Positions 1-7,057 are shown, numbered from the stretch's first letter. The stretch is 28,991 bases of DNA from 0-14-3-00-41-53 sp041500225 (GCA_041500225.1 JBGQLV010000033.1:1-28991), one strand, 5' to 3'. Numbers and translations: made by a program. The notes: a model not told the origin generated them from the sequence alone.

Positions 1-1
1 G

Positions 2-436
2 AAAATACTGGTTCCGGTAGACGGTTCAAAATATTCAATGGAAGCCGTAAAAGTAGCTTTAAAATATGCAAAAGCAACAAAAGTAGATATATCTCTCATG
101 ACCGTAACTCCTTTTATTTCTGGTCTTGATCTCGAGATTTCTGCCGGTGCAATGGATAAACTGAATGAGAGCATGAAGAGTCGCGGCGAAGAGGTTCTTG
201 CTAAAGCTCAGGATATTCTGAAAGCTGAAGGTGTGTCTGCGAAAACTATTCTCTCTTCATCCATATCCGCACCTGATGAGATTATCGGTTTTGCTGAAAA
301 GGAAAAAACAGACATCATTATCATAGGGAGTCGCGGTCTTGGAGGCGCTGCTACAAGGTTCTTTATGGGGAGTGTGGCTTTAAAAGTAGTCAATCACGCA
401 CCCTGTAATGTTTATGTAGTGAAGACGTCTGATTAG
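2..436 (+). CDS. Universal stress protein (UspA family), 5' end outside window
   Basis: The reading frame is open from base 2 and begins KILVPVDGSKYSMEA, the classic first beta strand and loop of a UspA domain. The ATG at 38 is therefore internal, and only a few N-terminal residues should be missing. The C-terminal half carries the ATP-binding signature G-x2-G-x9-G-S (GSRGLGGAATRFFMGSV), so this is probably an ATP-binding UspA rather than the non-nucleotide class. The protein is a single-domain cytosolic fold of about 145 residues, the usual size for stand-alone members, which form dimers and are linked to stress survival. The gene ends before a strong intrinsic terminator, so it is the last gene of its transcript. 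Its physiological stimulus cannot be read from the sequence. Confidence 0.93.
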   Translation, partial: KILVPVDGSKYSMEAVKVALKYAKATKVDISLMTVTPFISGLDLEISAGAMDKLNESMKSRGEEVLAKAQDILKAEGVSAKTILSSSISAPDEIIGFAEKEKTDIIIIGSRGLGGAATRFFMGSVALKVVNHAPCNVYVVKTSD

Positions 437-473
437 TATAGAAAATTTCTAAAACCGATGTGATGCGCTGGGA

Positions 474-518
474 AAAGAAAGCTGCCTGATTAGGAGGGGG
501 AGGGCAGCTTTCTTTTTT
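474..518 (+). terminator. Rho-independent terminator of the usp transcript
   Basis: A perfect 13-bp stem (AAAGAAAGCTGCC at 474-486 against GGCAGCTTTCTTT at 503-515) with a 16-nt purine-rich loop runs into a T tract ending at 518. It lies 37 bp after the usp stop codon. The A-rich 5' side means it could also work in the reverse direction. Confidence 0.9.
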
Positions 519-757
519 AACCTGAAAAATGCATTTGTCTGGTAATTATGGTAGGCATATATGCAGAAAAACCTTTACAAAGCAGAATTTGGATATTCAT
601 GGTTATCAATTTGTGATAAATAAAAATATGAGTTTAACCCGCCATAGGCGGGTTAACTGAATATTAAATGTCTTACAAAGGAGCTGCTGGTAAAGCTTTC
701 TCTGCACATATGCCTGCTTCAAATTGAATGAATTGCATTTTTCGGGTTAACCTGAAA
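517..757. repeat. Gene-free interval with related TTAACC palindromes
   Basis: No gene is visible between the terminator and the DUF1573 stop. Three related palindromic pieces occur. TTAACCTGAAAAATGCA (517-533) matches the reverse complement of 734-750 at 16 of 17 positions. A perfect 10-bp hairpin, TTAACCCGCC-ata-GGCGGGTTAA, sits at 634-656. A near-palindrome, TTTCGGGTTAACCTGAAA, sits at 740-757. These look like small interspersed repeats or remnants of one element. No function is evident. Confidence 0.5.
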
Positions 758-815
758 TTTCAGCGGGAAATACATCCTTATTTATTCTTCAAAATATTTT
801 ATACAGATGGGACTT

Positions 816-1187
816 TTACTGACGTATTGTTGCTTTTAGGAAAAGAGTAATTATTGGTCTTTTAGGGTCATTGGAGAAAACCTGCACACTTTTAGAGATA
901 GAACCTGCTCTGCCTTTTATATCAATCTTTGCAATAATATTTCCTTTTTCTCCAGGCTTCAGACGGCTTGAACTAGCCATCACTGCTGCGCATCCTCACG
1001 ATGGGATCAATTTTTCTATGACGAGCTCTTCATTTCCACTATTTGTAAAATCAAAACTATGTTCGATTGTATCAGACTGGGCTGCTATCCCAAAGTCATA
1101 GTTCTCTGTATCAAATGTTATTGAAGGCTGGGAATAAGAGATAGCAGGGAATATGAATAAAAACGCTAATATGAAAATCTTTCTCAT
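816..1187 (-). CDS. Exported DUF1573 protein with in-frame UGA (candidate selenoprotein)
   Basis: The ATG at 1187 opens a frame with a clear Sec-type signal peptide (MRKIFILAFLFIFPAISYS, cut before Q20) and a DUF1573 domain (NYDFGIAAQSDTIEHSFDFTN, an Ig-like fold found in many periplasmic proteins). At codon 64 (996-998) there is a TGA. The same frame then stays open for 59 further codons to TAA at 816-818. The continuation, GCAAVMASSSRLKPGEKGNI followed by a segment ending SNDPKRPIITL, is textbook DUF1573. Family members carry S-C-G-C at this spot and here it reads S-(UGA)-G-C, so the stop replaces a conserved Cys. A SECIS-like hairpin follows. I favour selenocysteine at position 64 of a 123-residue protein. 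The alternative is a very recent nonsense mutation giving a 63-residue fragment. DUF1573 function is not well established. The gene is monocistronic and divergent from uvrA. Confidence 0.75.
960..985 (-). promoter_or_regulatory. Candidate bacterial SECIS element
   Basis: Reading the minus strand, the UGA (998-996) is followed after 21 nt by a 6-nt loop AGUUCA (974-969). The loop is closed by a 6-bp stem, AUGGCU (980-975) with AGCCGU (968-963). A lower CAG/CUG stem (985-983 with 962-960) is separated by a 2-nt bulge (UG). A short apical stem, a G in the first two loop positions, a bulge on the 5' side and a loop 16-37 nt after UGA are the known bacterial SECIS rules. The fold was done by eye, and such hairpins also arise by chance. 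Confidence 0.45.
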
Positions 1188-1264
1188 GAAATATATTACA
1201 ACATCCTTCTTTTAAAAGAAACCTTTAGCAAGCAAATTTCGTCAAGGGCCTTAAATAATTCGTA

Positions 1265-1273
1265 TGTTATACT
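1265..1273 (+). promoter_or_regulatory. Extended -10 promoter of uvrA
   Basis: TG-T-TATACT matches the extended -10 consensus TGnTATAAT. It ends 14 nt before the ATG at 1288, so transcription would begin about 8 nt upstream of that codon. There is no good -35 at 17 bp. The 10-mer GTATGTTATA (1262-1271) recurs in the mfd promoter at the same distance from the start codon. Confidence 0.5.
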
Positions 1274-1287
1274 AAGTGGTTAAGCGC

Positions 1288-3807
1288 ATGTATGAATTTA
1301 TAATCATAAAGGGAGCAAGGGAGCATAATCTCAAAAATATTGACCTCTCCATACCCAGAGATGCAATAACTGTAATAACAGGGCCGTCAGGTTCGGGTAA
1401 ATCATCGCTTGCTTTTGATACTATATATGCAGAAGGGCAGAGGCGCTATGTCGAAAGCCTATCTGCTTATGCCAGACAGTTCATTGAGCAGCTTCATAAG
1501 CCTGACATTGACTATATCGAAGGGCTGTCTCCATCCATTTCAATAGACCAGAAAACCGTTAACAGGAGCCCCCGCTCGACTGTCGGCACCATCACTGAGA
1601 TATATGATTATATGCGTGTCCTTTACACAAGGATAGGAAAGCCATACTGTTATAACTGTGGCTCTCTTATATCAAAACAGGAATCTGTGGATATCATTAA
1701 TTCAGTTATGTCCATGCCACAGGGAAGCAGGCTTCAGATCCTTGCGCCGATAGTCAGGGACAGAAAAGGCGAATACAGGAAAGAGCTTCAGGAGATGCGC
1801 AGAGAAGGTTTTATAAGGGCGAGGATAGATGGCGAGATGATGGATCTGACAAAAGATATTACTCTCAGGAAACATAAACGCCATACAATAGAGATTGTCA
1901 TAGACAGGCTTATCATAAAGCCGGGTATTGAGCGCCAGTTAAAAGACGCAATCGAAACAGCCCTTACTTACTCAGATACAGTAGTTATAAATCTTATCGA
2001 AAAACACAGGGATATCCTCTTCTCAAAAACCACGGTATGTCTGAATTGCGGTATAAGCTACCCGGAAGTAACCCCGATGTTCTTCTCATTTAACAGCAAG
2101 CAGGGCGCTTGCCCGAGGTGTAAGGGGCTGGGCTTCGAGAATCTTGAGGAAGATTCTATTGAGCTTGAAGAATACAGATACTGCAGGCTCTGTGGAGGAT
2201 TGAGATTGCGGAAAGAAGCATTGAGCATAAAGATACAGGACATAAATATAAGTGAATTCGCAAAGATGTCAGTAGAAGGTGCAGTATTTTTTATCGAAAA
2301 CTTAAAACTCACGGAGAGAGAACAGACGATTGCATTACGTGTCCTTAAAGAAGTAAAAGACAGACTTTATTTCCTAAAAAAAGTAGGACTCAATTATCTC
2401 ACTCTTGACAGGTCATCCCTTACGCTATCAGGCGGAGAGGCCCAGAGGATAAGACTTGCGGCACAACTTGGTTCTTCTCTCACAGGTGTCCTCTATATCC
2501 TCGATGAACCGAGCATCGGTATGCACCCGAGGGACTGCAAGAAACTCCTCGAAAGCCTTTCATCAATAAGGGACGCCGGCAACACTGTTATTGTTGTCGA
2601 GCATGATGAGGAGACAATAAGATGGGCTGATTGTGTTGTGGATATGGGGCCGGGTGCAGGGCTCAGAGGTGGTTGGATTGTGGCTTCAGGGAGACCTGAG
2701 GAAATAGAAAAAAACGAAAAATCAATAACCGGAAAATACTTAAGTGGTTCAATGTCAATAGATATCCCTTTTATGAGAAGAGATCCGAAAGACTCTATAA
2801 AGATCGTTGGTGCCCGGGAATTTAATCTCAAGGATATCGATGTTAATATCCCGCTTGGAATCTTTACATGTGTGACAGGGGTCTCAGGTTCAGGTAAAAG
2901 CACACTCGTGCTCGAGATACTCTATAAGGCACTCTGCAGGGAAATATATGGAAGCAGATTAATCCCCGGCCGATATAAAGAAATCATGGGCATGGATAAG
3001 ATAGACCGCGTGATATGTGTTGATCAATCACCTCTTGGAAAAACACCAAGGTCTAATCCGGCAACATATACCGGGGTCTTTTCATTTATTAGAGAGTTAT
3101 TTGCACAGGTTTCTGATTCAAAAATAAGGGGATATGCTTCCTCGAGGTTCAGTTTCAATCTTTCAGGCGGAAGGTGTGAATCCTGTCACGGAGGTGGGTT
3201 GATTAAGGTAGAGATGCATTTCCTGCCTGATGTTTATATATCATGCGATACCTGTAAGGGGAAAAGATATAATAAAGAGACCCTCGATATAAGATATAAA
3301 GGGAAGAACATTGCAGAGGTACTTGAGATGACTGTGTCCGAGGCACTTCAATTTTTTTCGTCAATCCCTCATATAAAGCAAAAACTCGAAGTACTCGAAG
3401 ATGTAGGGCTTGGTTATTTACAGCTTGGACAACCTGCATCAACACTTTCAGGCGGTGAGGCACAGAGGGTGAGACTCTCAAAAGAGCTCGGAAAAAAATC
3501 AACAGGCAACACACTCTATTTACTTGATGAACCCACGACAGGACTCCACTTTGTTGATATACAGAGACTGCTTAATGTAATAAACAGCCTCGTTGATTCA
3601 GGAAATACAGTTATCATAATAGAACACAACCTCGATGTGATAAAATCTGCCGATTATATAATAGACCTTGGACCTGAAGGCGGTGAAGAAGGAGGGAAGG
3701 TTGTTGCAAAAGGTACGCCAGAAGAGGTCAGTATGAACCCTGATTCCTATACGGGCAAATTCTTAAGGAATAAACTATCAAGGCTAAAACATGCGAGGGT
3801 AGCATGA
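1288..3807 (+). CDS. uvrA: Excinuclease ABC subunit A, short form
   Basis: DNA-damage-recognition ATPase of nucleotide excision repair. Two ABC cassettes are complete. The first has Walker A GPSGSGKSS, signature LSGGEAQRIRL and LDEPSIGMH. The second has GVSGSGKST, LSGGEAQRVRL and LDEPTTGLH. The C-terminal zinc finger (CESC...CDTC) and the UvrB-binding region after CYNCG are present. The protein is about 840 residues against the usual 940 or so. The missing part is the long helical insertion between GACPRCKGLGF and YCRLCGG, here only a dozen residues. A GTG at 1276 is in frame, but MYEFIIIKGAREHNLKNI from ATG 1288 matches family N-termini and lies downstream of the -10 element. It is first in a five-gene operon; the next gene overlaps as ATGA. 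Confidence 0.96.
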   Translation: MYEFIIIKGAREHNLKNIDLSIPRDAITVITGPSGSGKSSLAFDTIYAEGQRRYVESLSAYARQFIEQLHKPDIDYIEGLSPSISIDQKTVNRSPRSTVGTITEIYDYMRVLYTRIGKPYCYNCGSLISKQESVDIINSVMSMPQGSRLQILAPIVRDRKGEYRKELQEMRREGFIRARIDGEMMDLTKDITLRKHKRHTIEIVIDRLIIKPGIERQLKDAIETALTYSDTVVINLIEKHRDILFSKTTVCLNCGISYPEVTPMFFSFNSKQGACPRCKGLGFENLEEDSIELEEYRYCRLCGGLRLRKEALSIKIQDINISEFAKMSVEGAVFFIENLKLTEREQTIALRVLKEVKDRLYFLKKVGLNYLTLDRSSLTLSGGEAQRIRLAAQLGSSLTGVLYILDEPSIGMHPRDCKKLLESLSSIRDAGNTVIVVEHDEETIRWADCVVDMGPGAGLRGGWIVASGRPEEIEKNEKSITGKYLSGSMSIDIPFMRRDPKDSIKIVGAREFNLKDIDVNIPLGIFTCVTGVSGSGKSTLVLEILYKALCREIYGSRLIPGRYKEIMGMDKIDRVICVDQSPLGKTPRSNPATYTGVFSFIRELFAQVSDSKIRGYASSRFSFNLSGGRCESCHGGGLIKVEMHFLPDVYISCDTCKGKRYNKETLDIRYKGKNIAEVLEMTVSEALQFFSSIPHIKQKLEVLEDVGLGYLQLGQPASTLSGGEAQRVRLSKELGKKSTGNTLYLLDEPTTGLHFVDIQRLLNVINSLVDSGNTVIIIEHNLDVIKSADYIIDLGPEGGEEGGKVVAKGTPEEVSMNPDSYTGKFLRNKLSRLKHARVA

Positions 3808-4910
3808 GAGACAAGTTCAAAGTTCATCCGCCACGGCGGACAAAGTTCAAGGTTCAAATAAAGATTTTTCACTTTTCACTTTTCACTTCTTACTTTTTAC
3901 TTCTTACTTTTTTGTGTGCCTGCACAGCCCAAAAAGAAAAGATTTACAGAAAAAACAGGATATTGATGGACACATTTGTTACCATAACAGTTGTTTCTAA
4001 TTCAAAAGACAGGGCTGAGAATGCAATAAATACTGCATTTTCTGAGATAGAAAGGCTCGAAAAGCTGTCAAATTTTTTTTCGCCTGATAGCGAGATATCC
4101 CGGATTAACAAAAATGCAGGCATCTCCGGGGTAAGGGTATCGCCCAATATCCTGGATATGCTGAATAAAGCAATAATGGTTTCTGAAAAGACCGAAGGTG
4201 CCTTTGATGTGACAATAGGCCCTGTCATAACCCTCTATGACTTTTATAAGAAGATAAAACCTGAAGAAAATGCAATAAAAAGAAATCTGTCATTGGTGAA
4301 TTACAGGGAGTTAATTATTGACAGGAACAGATCTACTGCATTCCTGCGAAAAACAGGTATGCTTATTGACCTCGGCGGAATCGCAAAAGGATATGCTGCT
4401 GATAAGGCAGTAGAGGCATTAAAAAGAAACAGAATAAATTCCGGACTTGTATCCGTTGCAGGAGATATCAAGGCATTCGGGCTCAAACCTGATGGAAAGC
4501 CGTGGAATATCGGCATAAGGAACCCGAGAATCTCCTCTAACACCCCTTTAGTAAAGGGGGGCAAGGGGGGATTTTCAGATGATATCATGGCAACCCTTGA
4601 ACTCAAAGATATGGCTATATCCACTTCCGGAGACTATGAGCGTTTTTTTATAATCGATGGTAGGAGGTACCATCATCTGCTTTCCCCTAAGACAGGCTAT
4701 CCTGCTGAGGGATGTCAGAGTGTAAGCGTTATAACAAAAGAGGGTGCATTTACAGATGCATTCGCAACAGGTGTCTTTATACTTGGCCCTGAAAAGGGGA
4801 TAAAGGTTCTTGAAAAGCTGGGGTTTGATGGGATAATAGTGGATAGTCAAGGGAAGGTACATACCACGCCTAACATCAGAGGGAAGTTTGAATTTAAACG
4901 GACTGCTTAA
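3804..4910 (+). CDS. apbE: FAD:protein FMN transferase, lipoprotein
   Basis: ApbE attaches FMN covalently to Thr/Ser of target flavoproteins such as RnfG and NqrC subunits, outside the cytoplasmic membrane. Family landmarks are MDTFVTITV, GAFDVTIGPV, DLGGIAKGYAADKAV, SVAGDIKAFG, AISTSGDYERFF, HHLLSPKTGYPA and a metal-binding TDAFATGVF near the C-terminus. The N-terminus has a hydrophobic stretch ending in a lipobox-like LCAC, implying a lipid-anchored form. This signal region is encoded by tandem 7-bp repeats, and a GC-rich palindrome is inserted in frame at 4541-4571 (SNTPLVKGGKGGFS). Neither disrupts the conserved motifs. The start overlaps the uvrA stop (ATGA). No target flavoprotein gene lies in the window. 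Confidence 0.94.
   Translation: MRDKFKVHPPRRTKFKVQIKIFHFSLFTSYFLLLTFLCACTAQKEKIYRKNRILMDTFVTITVVSNSKDRAENAINTAFSEIERLEKLSNFFSPDSEISRINKNAGISGVRVSPNILDMLNKAIMVSEKTEGAFDVTIGPVITLYDFYKKIKPEENAIKRNLSLVNYRELIIDRNRSTAFLRKTGMLIDLGGIAKGYAADKAVEALKRNRINSGLVSVAGDIKAFGLKPDGKPWNIGIRNPRISSNTPLVKGGKGGFSDDIMATLELKDMAISTSGDYERFFIIDGRRYHHLLSPKTGYPAEGCQSVSVITKEGAFTDAFATGVFILGPEKGIKVLEKLGFDGIIVDSQGKVHTTPNIRGKFEFKRTA
3827..3907 (+). repeat. Palindrome plus six tandem 7-bp repeats encoding the apbE signal region
   Basis: TCCGCC-ac-GGCGGA (3827-3840) is flanked by CAAGTTCAAAGTTCA-type repeats. Then come six heptamers: TTTTCAC three times (3866-3886), TTCTTAC, TTTTTAC and TTCTTAC (3887-3907). The heptamers are translated as the hydrophobic core FHFSLFTSYFLLL. 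A unit length not divisible by three means gain or loss of one copy would shift the apbE frame. Confidence 0.8.
4541..4571 (+). repeat. In-frame GC-rich palindromic repeat inside apbE
   Basis: CCCCTTTA-g-TAAAGGGG (4543-4559) followed by GGCAAGGGGGG is translated as part of NTPLVKGGKGGF, a surface-loop-like insertion. A diverged copy of the same pattern precedes dapB at 6152-6188, so this appears to be an interspersed element that landed in a coding region without breaking it. Confidence 0.65.
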
Positions 4911-5280
4911 AAGTACTACAATCGCTGACAAAATCCTTTTATCTGTACTGATACTTCTATCTTTTTCAGGCATCATTTTTATTAAGGAAGTCCTGCCAAA
5001 AGGCCGGACTGTGCAGATAGAGGTTAATGGTAACCTTGTATATGTATTGCCTATTGATAAGGGCAGGACTGTGTCAGTAGAGGGTCCTGAGGGCAGGACC
5101 GTTGTTGAGATAAAAAATCATAGGGTGCGGGTAACTGAATCACCATGCCATAACAAACTATGTATAAAGCAGGGATGGTCCGAGAGCGGAGCAATAGTAT
5201 GCCTTCCAAATAAAGTTGTTGTAACCATAGGCGATCACGAAGATGAAATTAACAAGATAGTTGATGCAATTACAGGATAA
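4888..5280 (+). CDS. NusG domain II-containing membrane-anchored protein
   Basis: The sequence has one N-terminal membrane segment (ILLSVLILLSFSGIIFI, about residues 16-32) and then an extracytoplasmic beta-rich domain with GRTVQIEVNG, CHNKLCIKQGW and AIVCLPNKVVV, the pattern of the small NusG_II (PF07009) family. A pair of cysteines in CHNKLC and one in VCLPN are conserved features. The best start is TTG 4888, with AGAGGGAAG just upstream and no downstream Met before the membrane segment. It overlaps apbE by 23 nt and the next gene by about 17 nt, so the three are translationally coupled. From general knowledge this trio (apbE, NusG_II, Gx transporter) recurs in anaerobes. The biochemical role is unknown, and linkage to flavinylated electron-transfer proteins is inference. 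Confidence 0.85.
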   Translation: MNLNGLLKSTTIADKILLSVLILLSFSGIIFIKEVLPKGRTVQIEVNGNLVYVLPIDKGRTVSVEGPEGRTVVEIKNHRVRVTESPCHNKLCIKQGWSESGAIVCLPNKVVVTIGDHEDEINKIVDAITG

Positions 5281-5782
5281 ATACAGAATAGCCCTGCTCT
5301 CTGCCTATGCATTAGCCCTTCACGGATTTGAGAGTCTGTTGCCGACCCCGATCCCCTGGTTGAGACTCGGCCTTGCAAACATTATCACTCTTACAGCACT
5401 ATTTCTTTACGGGGTACGGGCAGCGATAATGGTTACCTTAATAAGGGTGATCCTCTCATCATTATTTACAGGCACATTCCTCGGCCCTGCCTTTATCCTG
5501 AGCCTCGGAGGAGGGATTACAAGCACCCTTGCCATGGGTTTTGTCTTGTCTATCACACCAAGATTATTCAGCGCCATAGGGCTGAGCCTTATTGGTGCAT
5601 TATTTCATAATATTGCCCAGCTTCTTCTTGCTTACTTTCTATTTATACAGAGGGTTGAGGCAATACTTCTGATAAGCCCTTTGATTATTTTTATTGGCAC
5701 AGTTACAGGCGCTGTAAACGGTGTTGTTTCAGATCTGCTGATTAGTAACTTGAAAAAAACAGACCAAAAGATTCAGAATTAA
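5264..5782 (+). CDS. Gx transporter family membrane protein (Hpre_diP_synt_I-like)
   Basis: A polytopic membrane protein of 172 residues with about five hydrophobic helices. The diagnostic N-terminal motif PIPWLRLGLANIITL and the FLGPAFILSLGGG loop are hallmarks of the family historically named heptaprenyl diphosphate synthase component I, now called Gx transporters. The fold resembles ECF-type substrate-binding (S) components, so a small-molecule uptake role, perhaps for a flavin or a precursor, is plausible but inferred. ATG 5264 is preferred over TTG 5261 just before it. The gene overlaps the end of the NusG_II gene and is followed 2 nt later by yacG. Confidence 0.85.
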   Translation: MQLQDKYRIALLSAYALALHGFESLLPTPIPWLRLGLANIITLTALFLYGVRAAIMVTLIRVILSSLFTGTFLGPAFILSLGGGITSTLAMGFVLSITPRLFSAIGLSLIGALFHNIAQLLLAYFLFIQRVEAILLISPLIIFIGTVTGAVNGVVSDLLISNLKKTDQKIQN

Positions 5783-5784
5783 TT

Positions 5785-5973
5785 GTGAAAATCATCTGTC
5801 CGATATGTAAGAATACAACAACCTGGGAGGAGAATCCCTGGAGGCCTTTTTGTTCCGAAAGGTGCAAACTCATTGACCTCGGCAAATGGGTATCAGAAGA
5901 ATACAAAATACCTATTAAAAGTGAAGAGGAAATAGAAGGAGTAGCAGAAGAAGAAAAAAAAGAGGAAAAGTGA
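5785..5973 (+). CDS. yacG: YacG-type zinc protein (DNA gyrase inhibitor family)
   Basis: A 62-residue protein with C-x2-C-x14-C-x3-C (Cys5, Cys8, Cys23, Cys27), the zinc knuckle of YacG, and the conserved core NPWRPFCSERCKLIDLGKW. E. coli YacG binds GyrB and inhibits gyrase. The C-terminal tail here is acidic and low-complexity (EEEKKEEK), as in many members. It starts at GTG 5785, only 2 nt after the preceding stop, making it the last gene of the uvrA operon. Confidence 0.92.
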   Translation: MKIICPICKNTTTWEENPWRPFCSERCKLIDLGKWVSEEYKIPIKSEEEIEGVAEEEKKEEK

Positions 5974-6031
5974 CAAGTTGTTAGTTATTAATTATTTGTG
6001 TTAGTCTAAGAACCGATAACTAATAACCAAA

Positions 6032-6141
6032 TAGTGTCTGTCCATAAAGTCGGTTTCGGTAAAAAGTCGTCATTCTCGCGAATCCGTCTTACGTATTGAC
6101 GGACGGAGGATGACAAACACTGTGTTTATGGACAGACACTA
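6032..6141. mobile_element. MITE-like element, 110 bp, 17-bp perfect terminal inverted repeats
   Basis: TAGTGTCTGTCCATAAA (6032-6048) is perfectly inverted at 6125-6141. Inside are nested inverted pairs GTCAT/ATGAC (6069-6073 and 6110-6114) and TCCGTC/GACGGA (6083-6088 and 6098-6103). The outermost bases are TA on both sides, which would fit a TA target duplication of IS630/mariner-type elements. There is no transposase and no ORF, so any mobility would depend on one supplied in trans. Confidence 0.75.
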
Positions 6142-6151
6142 AATACAGATC

Positions 6152-6188
6152 CACCCTTTTGTTTAAGGGGGGAAGGGGATAAGGAGGG
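6152..6188 (+). repeat. Diverged copy of the GC-rich palindrome, supplying the dapB ribosome-binding site
   Basis: CACCCTTTTGTTTAAGGGGG followed by GAAGGGGATAAGGAGGGG resembles the element inside apbE (CACCCCTTTAGTAAAGGGGG then GCAAGGGGGG). Its right end contains AAGGAGGGG, a strong Shine-Dalgarno sequence 4-6 nt before the dapB ATG. Confidence 0.5.
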
Positions 6189-6191
6189 GTT

Positions 6192-6995
6192 ATGATTAAG
6201 ATAGCGGTTGCAGGTGCAGCAGGGAGGATGGGAAGCAGGATTACTGCTCTCTCAAAAGAATATAAAGAATTACAATTAGCAGGTGCATTTGAGAGAAAGG
6301 GACATAAAGATATAGGCAAAGACATCGGGACAATAATCGGCATTGGAAATACAGGTGTAACACTTGCAGATAGTCTTGAATCAATCATCAGCAATGTTGA
6401 TTTAGTTATATCCTTTACTACGGTAGAAGCATCAAAGGAACATCTGAAACTTGCGTCCTCAAAAGGTAAGGCCATGGTTATCGGGACGACCGGCTTCACA
6501 AAAGATGATTTAAAAGAAGTCGCTAAACTTACTAAAAAAATCCCATGCGTAATGGCCTCCAATATGAGTATGGGCGTAAACCTTCTTTTAAAGGTATTGC
6601 AGGATATTGCAAAGGTACTTGGCGATGCTTACGACGTTGAGATTATCGAGGCGCACCACAGGATGAAGAAGGATGCCCCAAGCGGTACCGCTTTGAAAAT
6701 GGCACAGGTAATCGCAGATGCCTTAAACAGAAATCTTGATGAGGTTGGAGTTTATGCAAGAAAGGGGATAATCGGCGAGAGAACCAGCAAAGAAATCGGG
6801 ATACAGAGTATCCGTGCAGGCGACATTGTTGGAGAACACACGGTTATATTCGGCGGTCTTGGAGAGAGGATTGAGGTTACCCATAAGGTATCGAGCAGGG
6901 ATACATTCGCAAGAGGCGCTCTTAGAGCAGCTAAATGGGTGGTTGGCAAACCGGCAGGCCTATATGACATGCAGGATGTGCTGGGACTGAAATAA
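6192..6995 (+). CDS. dapB: 4-hydroxy-tetrahydrodipicolinate reductase
   Basis: Catalyses the NAD(P)H-dependent reduction step of the diaminopimelate/lysine pathway in the cytoplasm. It has an N-terminal Rossmann motif GAAGRMG (residues 9-15), VIGTTGFT (about 97-104), and the catalytic block EAHHRMKKDAPSGTA (153-167) with His155/His156 and the Lys pair before DAPSG. The length of 267 residues is normal. The start has an excellent AAGGAGG site. No other lysine-pathway genes are adjacent. It sits alone between a MITE-like element and a terminator. Confidence 0.97.
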   Translation: MIKIAVAGAAGRMGSRITALSKEYKELQLAGAFERKGHKDIGKDIGTIIGIGNTGVTLADSLESIISNVDLVISFTTVEASKEHLKLASSKGKAMVIGTTGFTKDDLKEVAKLTKKIPCVMASNMSMGVNLLLKVLQDIAKVLGDAYDVEIIEAHHRMKKDAPSGTALKMAQVIADALNRNLDEVGVYARKGIIGERTSKEIGIQSIRAGDIVGEHTVIFGGLGERIEVTHKVSSRDTFARGALRAAKWVVGKPAGLYDMQDVLGLK

Positions 6996-7057
6996 GGTTG
7001 TTAGCTTACTGAAAAAATAAGAAATGTTGTAGCTTGGTGGAATTTAAGGATATTCCG

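Noticed and set aside
871..1101. 76-codon plus-strand frame opposite the DUF1573 gene
   Set aside because: It is antisense to the conserved DUF1573 frame, and its translation has no recognisable features.
996..1187. Treating the DUF1573 gene as a complete 63-residue protein
   Set aside because: The domain is cut at its conserved motif and continues in frame after the UGA, so a 63-residue product would be a fragment.
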